This document shows positions 6,261-11,760 of a DNA stretch of 11,774 nucleotides, piece by piece. The stretch is from DASPLH01 sp035627675. Its GTDB lineage: Bacteria > Acidobacteriota > Terriglobia > Terriglobales > Acidobacteriaceae. Under the pieces are notes generated by a model, which was not told where the DNA came from, ran no database searches, and worked only from the letters and a program-made list of their open reading frames with translations. The translations under genes and the position numbers were made by a program. Numbering within the stretch: the stretch's first letter is position 1; each line of letters begins with the position of its first letter. The stretch spans positions 1-11,774 of the forward strand of contig DASPLH010000129.1 of NCBI GenBank assembly GCA_035627675.1, read 5' to 3'.

Positions 6261-6292
6261 CCCCACCCTTCTCGCGGAGCGAGAGGGTGGGG
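6261..6292. repeat. GGGTGCCCCACCCTT palindrome, copy 3
   Basis: Arms CCCCACCCTTCTCGC and GCGAGAGGGTGGGG surround a GGA loop; a GGTAGTTCTGAAA tail follows. It is nearly identical to the copy at 6177-6206 and in the same orientation. A truncated tail (GGTGTAGTTCTCAAAAG) appears again at about 6306-6322, right before the terminator. Confidence 0.85.
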
Positions 6293-6323
6293 TAGTTCTG
6301 AAAGTGGTGTAGTTCTCAAAAGA

Positions 6324-6347
6324 AAAGGGCGACCGAAGTCGCCCTTT
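6324..6347 (-). terminator. Intrinsic terminator of the TPR protein gene
   Basis: Perfect 10-bp arms (6324-6333 and 6338-6347) read on the minus strand as AAAGGGCGAC-TTCG-GTCGCCCTTT followed by TCTTTTGAG. The UUCG tetraloop closed by C-G and the T-rich tail are classic. It lies 17 nt after the TPR gene stop codon. Because the stem is A-rich on one side it may also work weakly in the other direction. Confidence 0.9.
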
Positions 6348-6364
6348 CATTCACATCGACGGAG

Positions 6365-7417
6365 TTATTTCTTCGAAGCCGCCTTCTTACCTTTACCGAA
6401 GGTCGTTTCTACCTTCGCTCCGATGGTTTTCAGCATCTCCTTCGAAGGCTCCGCAAACTGCCCCTCCGGCTGGAGTTCGAGGTACTTATTGAAGGCTTCC
6501 GCCGTGCCCTCCGGCGCTACCATCTTTCCGTCCTTCGCGATGGTTGCCTTTGCGAGCAGGTTCACGCCCTTCCAGTAGTACGCGTCGGCCTTGTTCGGGT
6601 CCGCCTTGATGGCGTTGTCGAAGGCCTTCACGGCATCGTCGGCGCGGCCCTTGTTCGTCAGCACGGCGCCCTCGTTGAAGTAGTACATCGCCGCGTTCAC
6701 CGGGTCCAGCTGTGCCGCCTTGTCATAGGAAGCGATCGCTTCATCGACCTGGTTGTTCTTCAGGAGTGCCTGGCCGAGGTTGTTGTGGTACTCGCCCCTC
6801 GTCGGGGCGATTGCGATGGCCTTCTGGTAGGCAGGGATGGCGTCCGCGAAGCGCTTTGCGCAAACGTACGATTCGGCGAGGTTGACCCACAGCAGGTCTT
6901 TTGTGGCGTCGGCCTGCGTCGCCTGCTGCATCAGGTCAATGGCCTGGTCGCAGTTACCCGCCTTGCGAGCCTCCAGTGCCTGCGACAGCATCGCATTCAG
7001 GCCCTTGATCTTCTGGGCCTCTTTCTGCTGGGCTTCCATCTGCTTGCGGACTTCTTCCGGCACGGCTTCCTGCTGCTTGGCGCGCTCCGCCTGCAGGTTC
7101 ATGTCGTAGATGTTGTCGCCGGACAGTTTCACCATCACGCCGCTCAATTGGAAGATCGGCTTGCCATCCTGGCCGAGCAGGGCAATGTTGTAACGGCCCG
7201 GGGTCAGGCCCATGGTGAAGTACTCGCCCTTGTTGTTGGTCTTGAGCTCGACCTTGCGGCCGTTCTCCACGTTCTGAAGGACGACCTTGCTGTTTACGAT
7301 CGGATTACCCGCTTCGTCGAGAACTCTGCCTTTGACGTCCGTCGTCTGCGCAGCCGCTGAGACCGTGAAGATCGCAGCGAGCGCCAGGAACAATGCCAGT
7401 ACGATGTTTTTTCTCAT
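6365..7417 (-). CDS. Exported protein with carboxypeptidase-regulatory-like domain and TPR repeats
   Basis: A 350-residue protein with a Sec signal peptide: basic MRKN, hydrophobic core at about 5-20, and a probable AAA-Q cleavage site near residue 23. Residues about 26-108 form a carboxypeptidase-regulatory/Cna-B-like beta domain (VKGRVLDEAGNPIVNSKVVL, TNNKGEYFTMGLTPGRYNI). A charged Gln/Glu-rich helix (about 110-136) links it to TPR repeats at about 140-318 (AIPAYQKAIAIAP, HNNLGQALLKNNQVDEAIASYDKAAQLDP, AVKAFDNAIKADP). The tail is lysine-rich (GKGKKAASKK). It probably acts in the periplasm or at the outer membrane as a binding scaffold; no catalytic motif is visible. The ATG at 7417 has GGAGG five nt upstream. 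It carries its own terminator and a possible TACAAT -10 box, so it looks monocistronic. Confidence 0.85.
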   Translation of the reverse strand: MRKNIVLALFLALAAIFTVSAAAQTTDVKGRVLDEAGNPIVNSKVVLQNVENGRKVELKTNNKGEYFTMGLTPGRYNIALLGQDGKPIFQLSGVMVKLSGDNIYDMNLQAERAKQQEAVPEEVRKQMEAQQKEAQKIKGLNAMLSQALEARKAGNCDQAIDLMQQATQADATKDLLWVNLAESYVCAKRFADAIPAYQKAIAIAPTRGEYHNNLGQALLKNNQVDEAIASYDKAAQLDPVNAAMYYFNEGAVLTNKGRADDAVKAFDNAIKADPNKADAYYWKGVNLLAKATIAKDGKMVAPEGTAEAFNKYLELQPEGQFAEPSKEMLKTIGAKVETTFGKGKKAASKK

Positions 7418-7422
7418 TTCCG

Positions 7423-7427
7423 CCTCC
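7423..7427 (-). promoter_or_regulatory. Shine-Dalgarno GGAGG of the TPR protein gene
   Basis: GGAGG on the minus strand, 5 nt before the ATG, is the clearest ribosome-binding site in the window and fixes this start. Confidence 0.75.
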
Positions 7428-7455
7428 AGCGGATGTTGCCGAGCGAAATGCGCCC

Positions 7456-7461
7456 ATTGTA
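7456..7461 (-). promoter_or_regulatory. Candidate -10 box (TACAAT) of the TPR protein gene
   Basis: TTACAATGGGCGCA on the minus strand lies 38 nt before the ATG. Almost the same string (TTACAATGGACGCA) lies 35 nt before queD. A convincing -35 box is not seen. Confidence 0.45.
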
Positions 7462-7518
7462 AGAACCGGGCGAAAACTTCCGAGTTGCGCCCATCGGATG
7501 ATTTGCGGGGCGCCGCCC

Positions 7519-8217
7519 TCAGCCGCGTGCGGCCTGCGTAGCGTAGGGAATCGGATCCGTGGAACCGGCGGCCTCAAATGCACGAAGCCGCAACGTGCAG
7601 CTTTCGCACGTTCCACAAGCCCGATCTTCGCGGCTGTAGCACGACCATGATAAATCGAAGGGTGCACCGATCTCTAGACCGAGTTTGACGATCTCAGCCT
7701 TGCGCATCTCGATCAGCGGGGTCCTGATCGCGATACGGCCCTCCTTTGTTCCCGTCCTGATCAGTTCGTTGAAGGCGCGGTAATACTCAGGACGGCAATC
7801 CGGGTAGCCCGACGAGTCCTGCGCAACGGCCCCGATGTAGATCGTCCCGGCGCCCACCACCTCCGCCCAGCTCACCGCCACCGACAGGAAGTGCGCGTTT
7901 CGGAAGGGGACATACGTGATCGGAACGTTCTGCCCGATCTCCGCGCCAGCATCCGGCACGGCCAGGCCCGAGTCGGTCAGGGCCGACCCGCCAATCTGGC
8001 TCAACGCCTGATTTCGGACCGTCAACCGCCGTCGGATCCCCAGGCGGTCGCAGATCGCCGTGAATGCCTGCTGCTCGCGCGCTTCGGTCCGCTGCCCGTA
8101 ACTCACGTGCAGGGCAGCCACGTGCTCAGCCCCATGCTCGCGTACGGCCAGCGCGGCGCAAACCGTCGAGTCCATGCCGCCCGACAGGACGACAACCGTG
8201 CGGATCTCTTGCGTCAT
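7519..8217 (-). CDS. queC: 7-cyano-7-deazaguanine (preQ0) synthase QueC
   Basis: A 232-residue cytoplasmic enzyme that uses ATP and ammonia to turn 7-carboxy-7-deazaguanine into preQ0. The PP-loop SGGMDST (12-18) binds ATP; YVPFRN (102-107) and ADVVG-like core residues follow. The zinc site is C193, C201, C204 and C207, with CX7CX2CX2C spacing. Length is normal. The ATG at 8215-8217 gives a complete first strand before the PP-loop. There is no good Shine-Dalgarno sequence; TACACT ends 6 nt upstream, so a short or absent leader is possible. It lies 173 nt downstream of queE with repeats between them. I see no preQ1 riboswitch. Confidence 0.96.
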   Translation of the reverse strand: MTQEIRTVVVLSGGMDSTVCAALAVREHGAEHVAALHVSYGQRTEAREQQAFTAICDRLGIRRRLTVRNQALSQIGGSALTDSGLAVPDAGAEIGQNVPITYVPFRNAHFLSVAVSWAEVVGAGTIYIGAVAQDSSGYPDCRPEYYRAFNELIRTGTKEGRIAIRTPLIEMRKAEIVKLGLEIGAPFDLSWSCYSREDRACGTCESCTLRLRAFEAAGSTDPIPYATQAARG

Positions 8218-8248
8218 GTCCGTAGTGTATTGCAGAGAGGTGCCGAGT

Positions 8249-8296
8249 ATTGAGGTACTGAGGTGCTGAGGTGCTGGAGCGGTAGAGGTACTGAGG
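8249..8296. repeat. GAGGTACTGAGGTGCTGAG simple repeat
   Basis: TGAGGTACTG, AGGTGCTGAGGTGCTGG and AGGTACTGAGG units of about 9-10 bp lie in tandem in the queE-queC gap. It is non-coding, with no fold stronger than chance. Confidence 0.65.
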
Positions 8297-8332
8297 TCGC
8301 GAAGCGGGGCACGGAGTTCTCGCTTCCCTTAA

Positions 8333-8392
8333 AGCTGGTAGCTGGCCGCTGGCGACTGGAAGCTGGCCGCTGGAAGCTGGCCGCCGGAAGCT
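8333..8392. repeat. AGCTGGCCGCTGGA tandem repeat
   Basis: AGCTGGYAG/AGCTGGCCGCTGG units of 14-21 bp (14-mers at 8360-8373 and 8374-8387) fill the right half of the queE-queC gap and run up to the queE stop codon (8391-8393), overlapping it by two bases. Confidence 0.7.
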
Positions 8393-9074
8393 ACACGCCC
8401 TTCACCTGCGGCTCCCAGATGAACTTATGAATCTGCAATCCAAGCCGCACGTTGAGACGGTCTTCCAGTATCCACGTCGCGAGCAGTTGCGGATCGAGCA
8501 GGCAGTTGGCTGTGTCGCGCGAACCAACAGCGTTCTGGCGGAACGCCGGAGAGAAGATCACGCCCCCGGCTTTCTGTTCAAGCCCGTGCCGGCGCACGAA
8601 ATCGCGCGCAAACTCGTAATCCGCACGCGACGAGAGCACGAACTTCGCCTCGTCGAGCTTGGTGAGCGTACCCAGATTCGTCAGCCGGAAGCTCTCTGCT
8701 TCGCCGCTCCCCGGACACTTCACGTCCACGATCTTGCGGACCTCGCCCGGCACATTCTCCAGCGGACGCTCGCCGCTGGTCTCCAGCAGCACCGTGTAGC
8801 CGCGCGCGATCAACTCGCGCATGAGCGGCACAACGTCCTTTTCCTGGAGCATCGGCTCGCCGCCCGTGAGTTCCACCAATCCGCCGCCCGGCGAGAGCTT
8901 CTCTACCTCGGCGAGAACGTCGTCGAGCGACACGCGATACCCGCCCTTGAACGTGTACTCGCTGTCGCACCACGAGCAGCGCAGGTTGCAGCCCGCCGTC
9001 CGCACAAACACGCACGGCAGCCCCGCAAACGACGATTCTCCCTGAAGCGATCTATATATCTCGATGAGGTACAT
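8391..9074 (-). CDS. queE: 7-carboxy-7-deazaguanine synthase QueE (radical SAM)
   Basis: A 227-residue radical-SAM enzyme converting 6-carboxytetrahydropterin to 7-carboxy-7-deazaguanine. The iron-sulfur motif is C29-X3-C33-X2-C36 (CNLRCSWCD), followed by ELTGGEPMLQ (68-77), the SAM-binding GGE motif. The N-terminus MYLIEIYRSLQGES is the family opening, which supports the ATG at 9072-9074. Length is normal. No Shine-Dalgarno sequence precedes the ATG; instead a 9-bp inverted repeat (CGTTGTCGG/CCGACAACG) lies 11 nt upstream. It is separated from queD by 151 nt of repeats, so whether the two are cotranscribed is uncertain. Confidence 0.96.
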   Translation of the reverse strand: MYLIEIYRSLQGESSFAGLPCVFVRTAGCNLRCSWCDSEYTFKGGYRVSLDDVLAEVEKLSPGGGLVELTGGEPMLQEKDVVPLMRELIARGYTVLLETSGERPLENVPGEVRKIVDVKCPGSGEAESFRLTNLGTLTKLDEAKFVLSSRADYEFARDFVRRHGLEQKAGGVIFSPAFRQNAVGSRDTANCLLDPQLLATWILEDRLNVRLGLQIHKFIWEPQVKGV

Positions 9075-9084
9075 AAGAGGAAGC

Positions 9085-9123
9085 CGTTGTCGGTCGCTAG
9101 TCGTCGGTGCTCAGCCGACAACG
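9085..9123. repeat. Inverted repeat CGTTGTCGG/CCGACAACG before queE
   Basis: Perfect 9-bp arms (9085-9093 and 9115-9123) flank a GTCGGT-rich centre. A related GACCACCGACCAACGACTG tract lies in inverse orientation at 9197-9215, on the other side of the CCTGAGCGAAGCGAAGGA repeats. The hairpin would lie in the queE leader, just before the start codon. Confidence 0.65.
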
Positions 9124-9125
9124 CA

Positions 9126-9190
9126 TTGTCACCCTGAGCGAAGCGCCTGCGAAACTTCTTGTCGTCCTGAGCGAAGCGAAGGACCTGCTT
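9126..9190. repeat. Two copies of the CCTGAGCGAAGCGAAGGA intergenic repeat
   Basis: TTGTCACCCTGAGCGAAGCG (9127-9146) and TTGTCGTCCTGAGCGAAGCG (9159-9178) are direct copies; the second continues into AAGGACCTGC and the first is altered after the core. This repeat is known to me from intergenic regions of many Acidobacteriota and some other phyla, and often yields spurious proteins containing PERSEG. Confidence 0.85.
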
Positions 9191-9225
9191 TCCCGACGAC
9201 CACCGACCAACGACTGCCGACCCGC

Positions 9226-9603
9226 CTATTCGTAATACGTCGCGATCGACGTATCCGTCTCCCAGATCGTGACCTGCTTCACGCTAACGCGGCCGTTCGT
9301 GTGCTCTTTCAGATTCTCGTTTGCCTGGTCGTAGAAGAACTTCGCCAGGTTCTCGGCCGAAGGGTTCAACACCGTAAACGGCTCGATGTCGTTGATCATC
9401 TTGTGGTCGAGGTAGTCGATCGCGTGCTTCATGACCTTCTTCAGGTCCTTGAAATCCAGCAGCAGGCCGGCCTTGTCCAGGTCCTGGCCTTTCAGCGTGA
9501 CCCGCACCCGGTAGTTGTGTCCGTGCGGGTTCTCGCACTTTCCTTTGTAGTTGCGCAGGTAGTGACCCGCGGCAAATGTGTCTTCAACGGTTACTTCGTA
9601 CAC
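9226..9603 (-). CDS. queD: 6-carboxy-5,6,7,8-tetrahydropterin synthase QueD
   Basis: A 125-residue enzyme of the PTPS fold that converts 7,8-dihydroneopterin triphosphate to 6-carboxytetrahydropterin, the first queuosine-specific step. The zinc ligands are H14 (AAGHYL) and H27 and H29 (NPHGHNY); the catalytic cysteine is C23 (KGKCENPHGH). A second conserved His is H67 (DYLDHKMIND), and WETDTS (114-119) holds the pterin-binding Glu. Length is normal. The start is a GTG at 9601-9603 with GAGGA 6 nt upstream; an ATG farther upstream is out of frame. A possible TACAAT -10 box lies 35 nt before the start. Confidence 0.96.
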   Translation of the reverse strand: MYEVTVEDTFAAGHYLRNYKGKCENPHGHNYRVRVTLKGQDLDKAGLLLDFKDLKKVMKHAIDYLDHKMINDIEPFTVLNPSAENLAKFFYDQANENLKEHTNGRVSVKQVTIWETDTSIATYYE

Positions 9604-9638
9604 AATTCGTCCTCAGATGTCGCGCTTTCGCTGCGTCC

Positions 9639-9644
9639 ATTGTA
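9639..9644 (-). promoter_or_regulatory. Candidate -10 box (TACAAT) of queD
   Basis: TTTACAATGGACGCA on the minus strand lies 35 nt before the queD GTG, much like the box before the TPR gene. If real, queD has its own promoter apart from the upstream membrane protein gene. Confidence 0.4.
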
Positions 9645-9656
9645 AATCCTGGAGGA

Positions 9657-10031
9657 CTACGGAATCTTAGGCAGGTCGCGATTCAGGTCGCGCTCGATCT
9701 TCCTCTCGTGGCGCAACCGGAACGGCTTGGCATAGGTGATGATCCCGAACGCCGCGATCGACGCCAGCAGCAGGGCGCTGCTGGACCAGAGAAACACCTT
9801 GGACGCTCCGGTCTGCGCGATCCGCGCCAGCACCTCCGCGTTCGCCGGAGTAATCATCAGGGCGAAAGCCAGCGTCAGCATTCCCAATCCCGCCAGCAGC
9901 CCCGTAATGTTCTTCGCCCACTTGCCGCGCGCGTGGTACTCGGCAAACAGCGTGAAGCCGTAGAGCACCAGCCCGCCGATCAGCAGGAAGTTCCCGAGCA
10001 CGGATACTGAAAAGGTCAGCGTCTGGTCCAT
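9657..10031 (-). CDS. Membrane protein of unknown function with three predicted helices
   Basis: I do not recognise this 124-residue protein. It has three hydrophobic segments at about 8-30 (LGNFLLIGGLVLYGFTLFAEY), 43-63 (TGLLAGLGMLTLAFALMI) and 78-100 (KVFLWSSSALLLASIAAFGIITY), with a short loop and a strongly charged C-terminal tail (RLRHERKIERDLNRDLPK). No cysteine, histidine pair or catalytic motif is seen. The ATG at 10029-10031 has an AGG about 5 nt upstream; an in-frame extension to 10073 lacks hydrophobic sequence and nears a repeat, so I leave it out. It lies 53 nt before queD and 90 nt after the HD-GYP gene. Nothing in the sequence ties it to queuosine. Confidence 0.7.
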   Translation of the reverse strand: MDQTLTFSVSVLGNFLLIGGLVLYGFTLFAEYHARGKWAKNITGLLAGLGMLTLAFALMITPANAEVLARIAQTGASKVFLWSSSALLLASIAAFGIITYAKPFRLRHERKIERDLNRDLPKIP

Positions 10032-10062
10032 GCACCTGTTCGACGCCGAGGGCGAGGCATTT

Positions 10063-10103
10063 GGGTGCCCCAACCTTCTGCGAAGCAGAGGGTGGGGTAG
10101 TTC
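10063..10103. repeat. GGGTGCCCCAACCTT palindrome, copy 4
   Basis: Arms CCCCAACCTTCTGC and GCAGAGGGTGGGG flank a GAA loop, with GGGTG on the left and the GTAGTTC tail on the right, matching the copies at 6177 and 6261 apart from the inner stem. It fills the gap between the HD-GYP gene and the membrane protein gene. Confidence 0.8.
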
Positions 10104-10121
10104 GGAGCTCCAAAATCCGTA

Positions 10122-11567
10122 CTAGACCCAGCGCTCCCAGACCCGATTCTCCAGGAACACCCTGTACACGTCGGGGTCGAGTTCGCCGTCGCGAACCATC
10201 CGTCCCAGCAGTTCCAGCGCGCGTTCCACGCCCAGGGGCTGCTTATACGGACGGTCCCCCGCCGCCAGCGCGTCGAACACATCCGCCACGGTCATCATGC
10301 GTGTTGTCAGCGGGATGTCCGAAGCCTTCAGGTGCGCCGGGTATCCCGAGCCGTTCAGCTTCTCGTGGTGTCCGCGAGCGATCTGCGCCACTCCGCTCAA
10401 CTCCCGCGTCCACGGAATCTGGCTCAGGAAGTTGTAGGTGTGGATCACGTGCGACTCAATCTCCAGCCGCTCGGCGTCGTTCAGCGACCCTTGGCCGATC
10501 GACAGCATCCCAAGCTCGTCGTCTGTCAGCAACCGGAGCCGCTCGCCGTCCCGGCCCGCGAACTCGCGCTCTGCTGCCTGCCGCAGCGGTGTGGCGTGGG
10601 CGTCCCCGCCCGCGTGTGTGGCCTGGGCGTCCTCGCCCGCGTAGGTGGCCTGGCTGCTCCCGTTCGGCATCATCGCAGGGGCATCCGCCGCCTCGACCGC
10701 CGCCAGCATCTGCTCCAGTTCCGCCACTTGCCCGCCGAGCTTCCGGTCGAACTCCGCCTGCTTCTTCTCGTAGGCCTCGCGCCCGTTCTTCACGACGTAT
10801 TCCAGCCGCTCGCGGCCGTTCTCCAACTCCACCGTGCGGCGCGCCAGCTCAAACCGCTGCCGGATCACCTGCATCTGCTCTGGATAGAGCTTCCTGGACT
10901 TCGCCAGCACCTTCTCGCGCACCGCCACTTTGCCGAAGTCGTGCAGCAGGGCGGCGTAGCGCAGCTCCCGCAGCTGCTCCCGGGTAAACGTCACGTCGGC
11001 GAAGGTCGTGGTGTCGCGGTTCACGGCCTCGGCCAGCGCAACCGTCAGGTTGGCCACGCGGAACGCGTGTCCCGACGTGTTCGGGTCGCGCGACTCGATG
11101 GCCGTCACCGCAGCCTTCACGAATCCCTCGAACATCCCGTTCAGCTCCGCGATGTCGTGGGTCGCGCCCGCCAGGCGCTCGTTGGCCTCCTGGCGTGTGG
11201 CCAGCAGGTGCATGTGGTCGATGGCGCTGTCCACCGTGCGCTCCACCAGCGGAGCCGGGGTCGAGGTGGCCACGTAGGCATAGACGGCCGAATCCAGCCT
11301 CGGGTCGCGGAAGCGCTCGTCGCTGACGGCGATGATGCGGACATTCGGGGCGCGCAGCTCGCGCGCATGGTCGGCCAGCAGGCGCTCGTCGCTGAGCAAC
11401 ACCACCACGCCGGCCGGGGACTCCGGCAGCGACTTCCAGCTGCTGCGGTAATAACGGGTGAACTGCGCCACCAGCTTCAGGGCCGCATGGTCGCCGTCGA
11501 AATAGACCGTCGCAGGCAGCGAACGCTTAAGGGTCGTAGGAGCCGCGGATTGAGCCGTAGTGGTCAT
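10122..11567 (-). CDS. HD-GYP domain signalling protein with receiver-like N-terminus
   Basis: A 481-residue protein, probably a cyclic-di-GMP phosphodiesterase. Residues about 16-120 alternate strands and helices like a receiver (VVVLLSDERL, VRIIAVSDERF, AYVATSTPAPLVERTV), but I cannot place a clear phospho-acceptor pocket. The HD-GYP part has SGHAFRVA (about 165), the HD pair H209-D210 (LLHDFGKVAV) and H400-H401-E402 followed by GSGYP (406-410), then VADVFDAL. The GYP motif has Asn where Asp is common (HHEKLNGSGYP). About 190 residues separate the two motifs against about 60 in typical members; the insert is rich in charged helix (about 228-294) and includes a 27-bp tandem repeat. I prefer the ATG at 11565-11567; a TTG at 11609 would add 14 residues, but a TATAGT box lies just upstream of it. 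Confidence 0.85.
   Translation of the reverse strand: MTTTAQSAAPTTLKRSLPATVYFDGDHAALKLVAQFTRYYRSSWKSLPESPAGVVVLLSDERLLADHARELRAPNVRIIAVSDERFRDPRLDSAVYAYVATSTPAPLVERTVDSAIDHMHLLATRQEANERLAGATHDIAELNGMFEGFVKAAVTAIESRDPNTSGHAFRVANLTVALAEAVNRDTTTFADVTFTREQLRELRYAALLHDFGKVAVREKVLAKSRKLYPEQMQVIRQRFELARRTVELENGRERLEYVVKNGREAYEKKQAEFDRKLGGQVAELEQMLAAVEAADAPAMMPNGSSQATYAGEDAQATHAGGDAHATPLRQAAEREFAGRDGERLRLLTDDELGMLSIGQGSLNDAERLEIESHVIHTYNFLSQIPWTRELSGVAQIARGHHEKLNGSGYPAHLKASDIPLTTRMMTVADVFDALAAGDRPYKQPLGVERALELLGRMVRDGELDPDVYRVFLENRVWERWV
10591..10653 (-). repeat. In-frame 27-bp tandem palindromic repeat inside the HD-GYP gene
   Basis: Two full 27-bp units (10591-10617 and 10618-10644) match at 23 of 27 positions, and nine bases of a third (GTGGCCTGG) follow. 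Each unit has a GGGCG/CGCCC palindrome. On the coding strand they give QATYAGEDA, QATHAGGDA and HAT, about residues 305-327, between the HD and GYP motifs. Similar GC-palindromic units lie between genes in Acidobacteriota in my memory; here the length keeps the frame. Confidence 0.75.
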
Positions 11568-11617
11568 GGGAACAGGGGACACCGAGGCGAGGTCGAGCGT
11601 TCGCCGCAACAGGCCGA

Positions 11618-11623
11618 ACTATA
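11618..11623 (-). promoter_or_regulatory. Candidate -10 box (TATAGT) of the HD-GYP gene
   Basis: TATAGT on the minus strand ends 50 nt before the preferred ATG and 8 nt before the alternative TTG. If it is the -10 box, transcription starts at about 11610 and the ATG at 11567 has a leader of about 40 nt. A good -35 box is not seen. Confidence 0.3.
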
Positions 11624-11722
11624 GCCCACGCTTCCAATGAAACTCTAGTTACTGTTGTGCCACGTGCTAACCCCGGTCGCAGGGCAGGGTGTCGCGGGTT
11701 AAGGGAAGAATTCGAAGTGTAG

Positions 11723-11760
11723 GCCCAGTCGCCCTCGGCTGGGCGGACGAGCGAAGCTCG
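11723..11760. repeat. Two short palindromes at the right edge
   Basis: GCCCAG (11723-11728) pairs with CTGGGC (11739-11744), and CGAGC-GAA-GCTCG lies at 11748-11760. The DNA from 11568 to the edge shows no gene of its own apart from the 5' part of the HD-GYP frame; the element probably continues beyond the window. Confidence 0.5.

Noticed and set aside
6146..6319. Possible N-terminal extension of MoeA by 58 residues
   Set aside because: The extension is a translation of two palindromic repeats and shows no MoeA homology; conserved sequence starts after the ATG at 6145.
8249..8392. Possible CRISPR array
   Set aside because: The units are 9-21 bp and contiguous, without 25-40 bp unique spacers, and no cas gene is present.
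9604..9656. preQ1 riboswitch upstream of queD
   Set aside because: The 53-nt gap lacks the C-rich loop and A-rich tail of known preQ1 classes; it holds only a possible promoter and a Shine-Dalgarno site.
10332..11624. A 430-codon plus-strand open frame opposite the HD-GYP gene
   Set aside because: Low-complexity Arg/Leu/His-rich translation, and the minus strand carries clear HD and GYP motifs.
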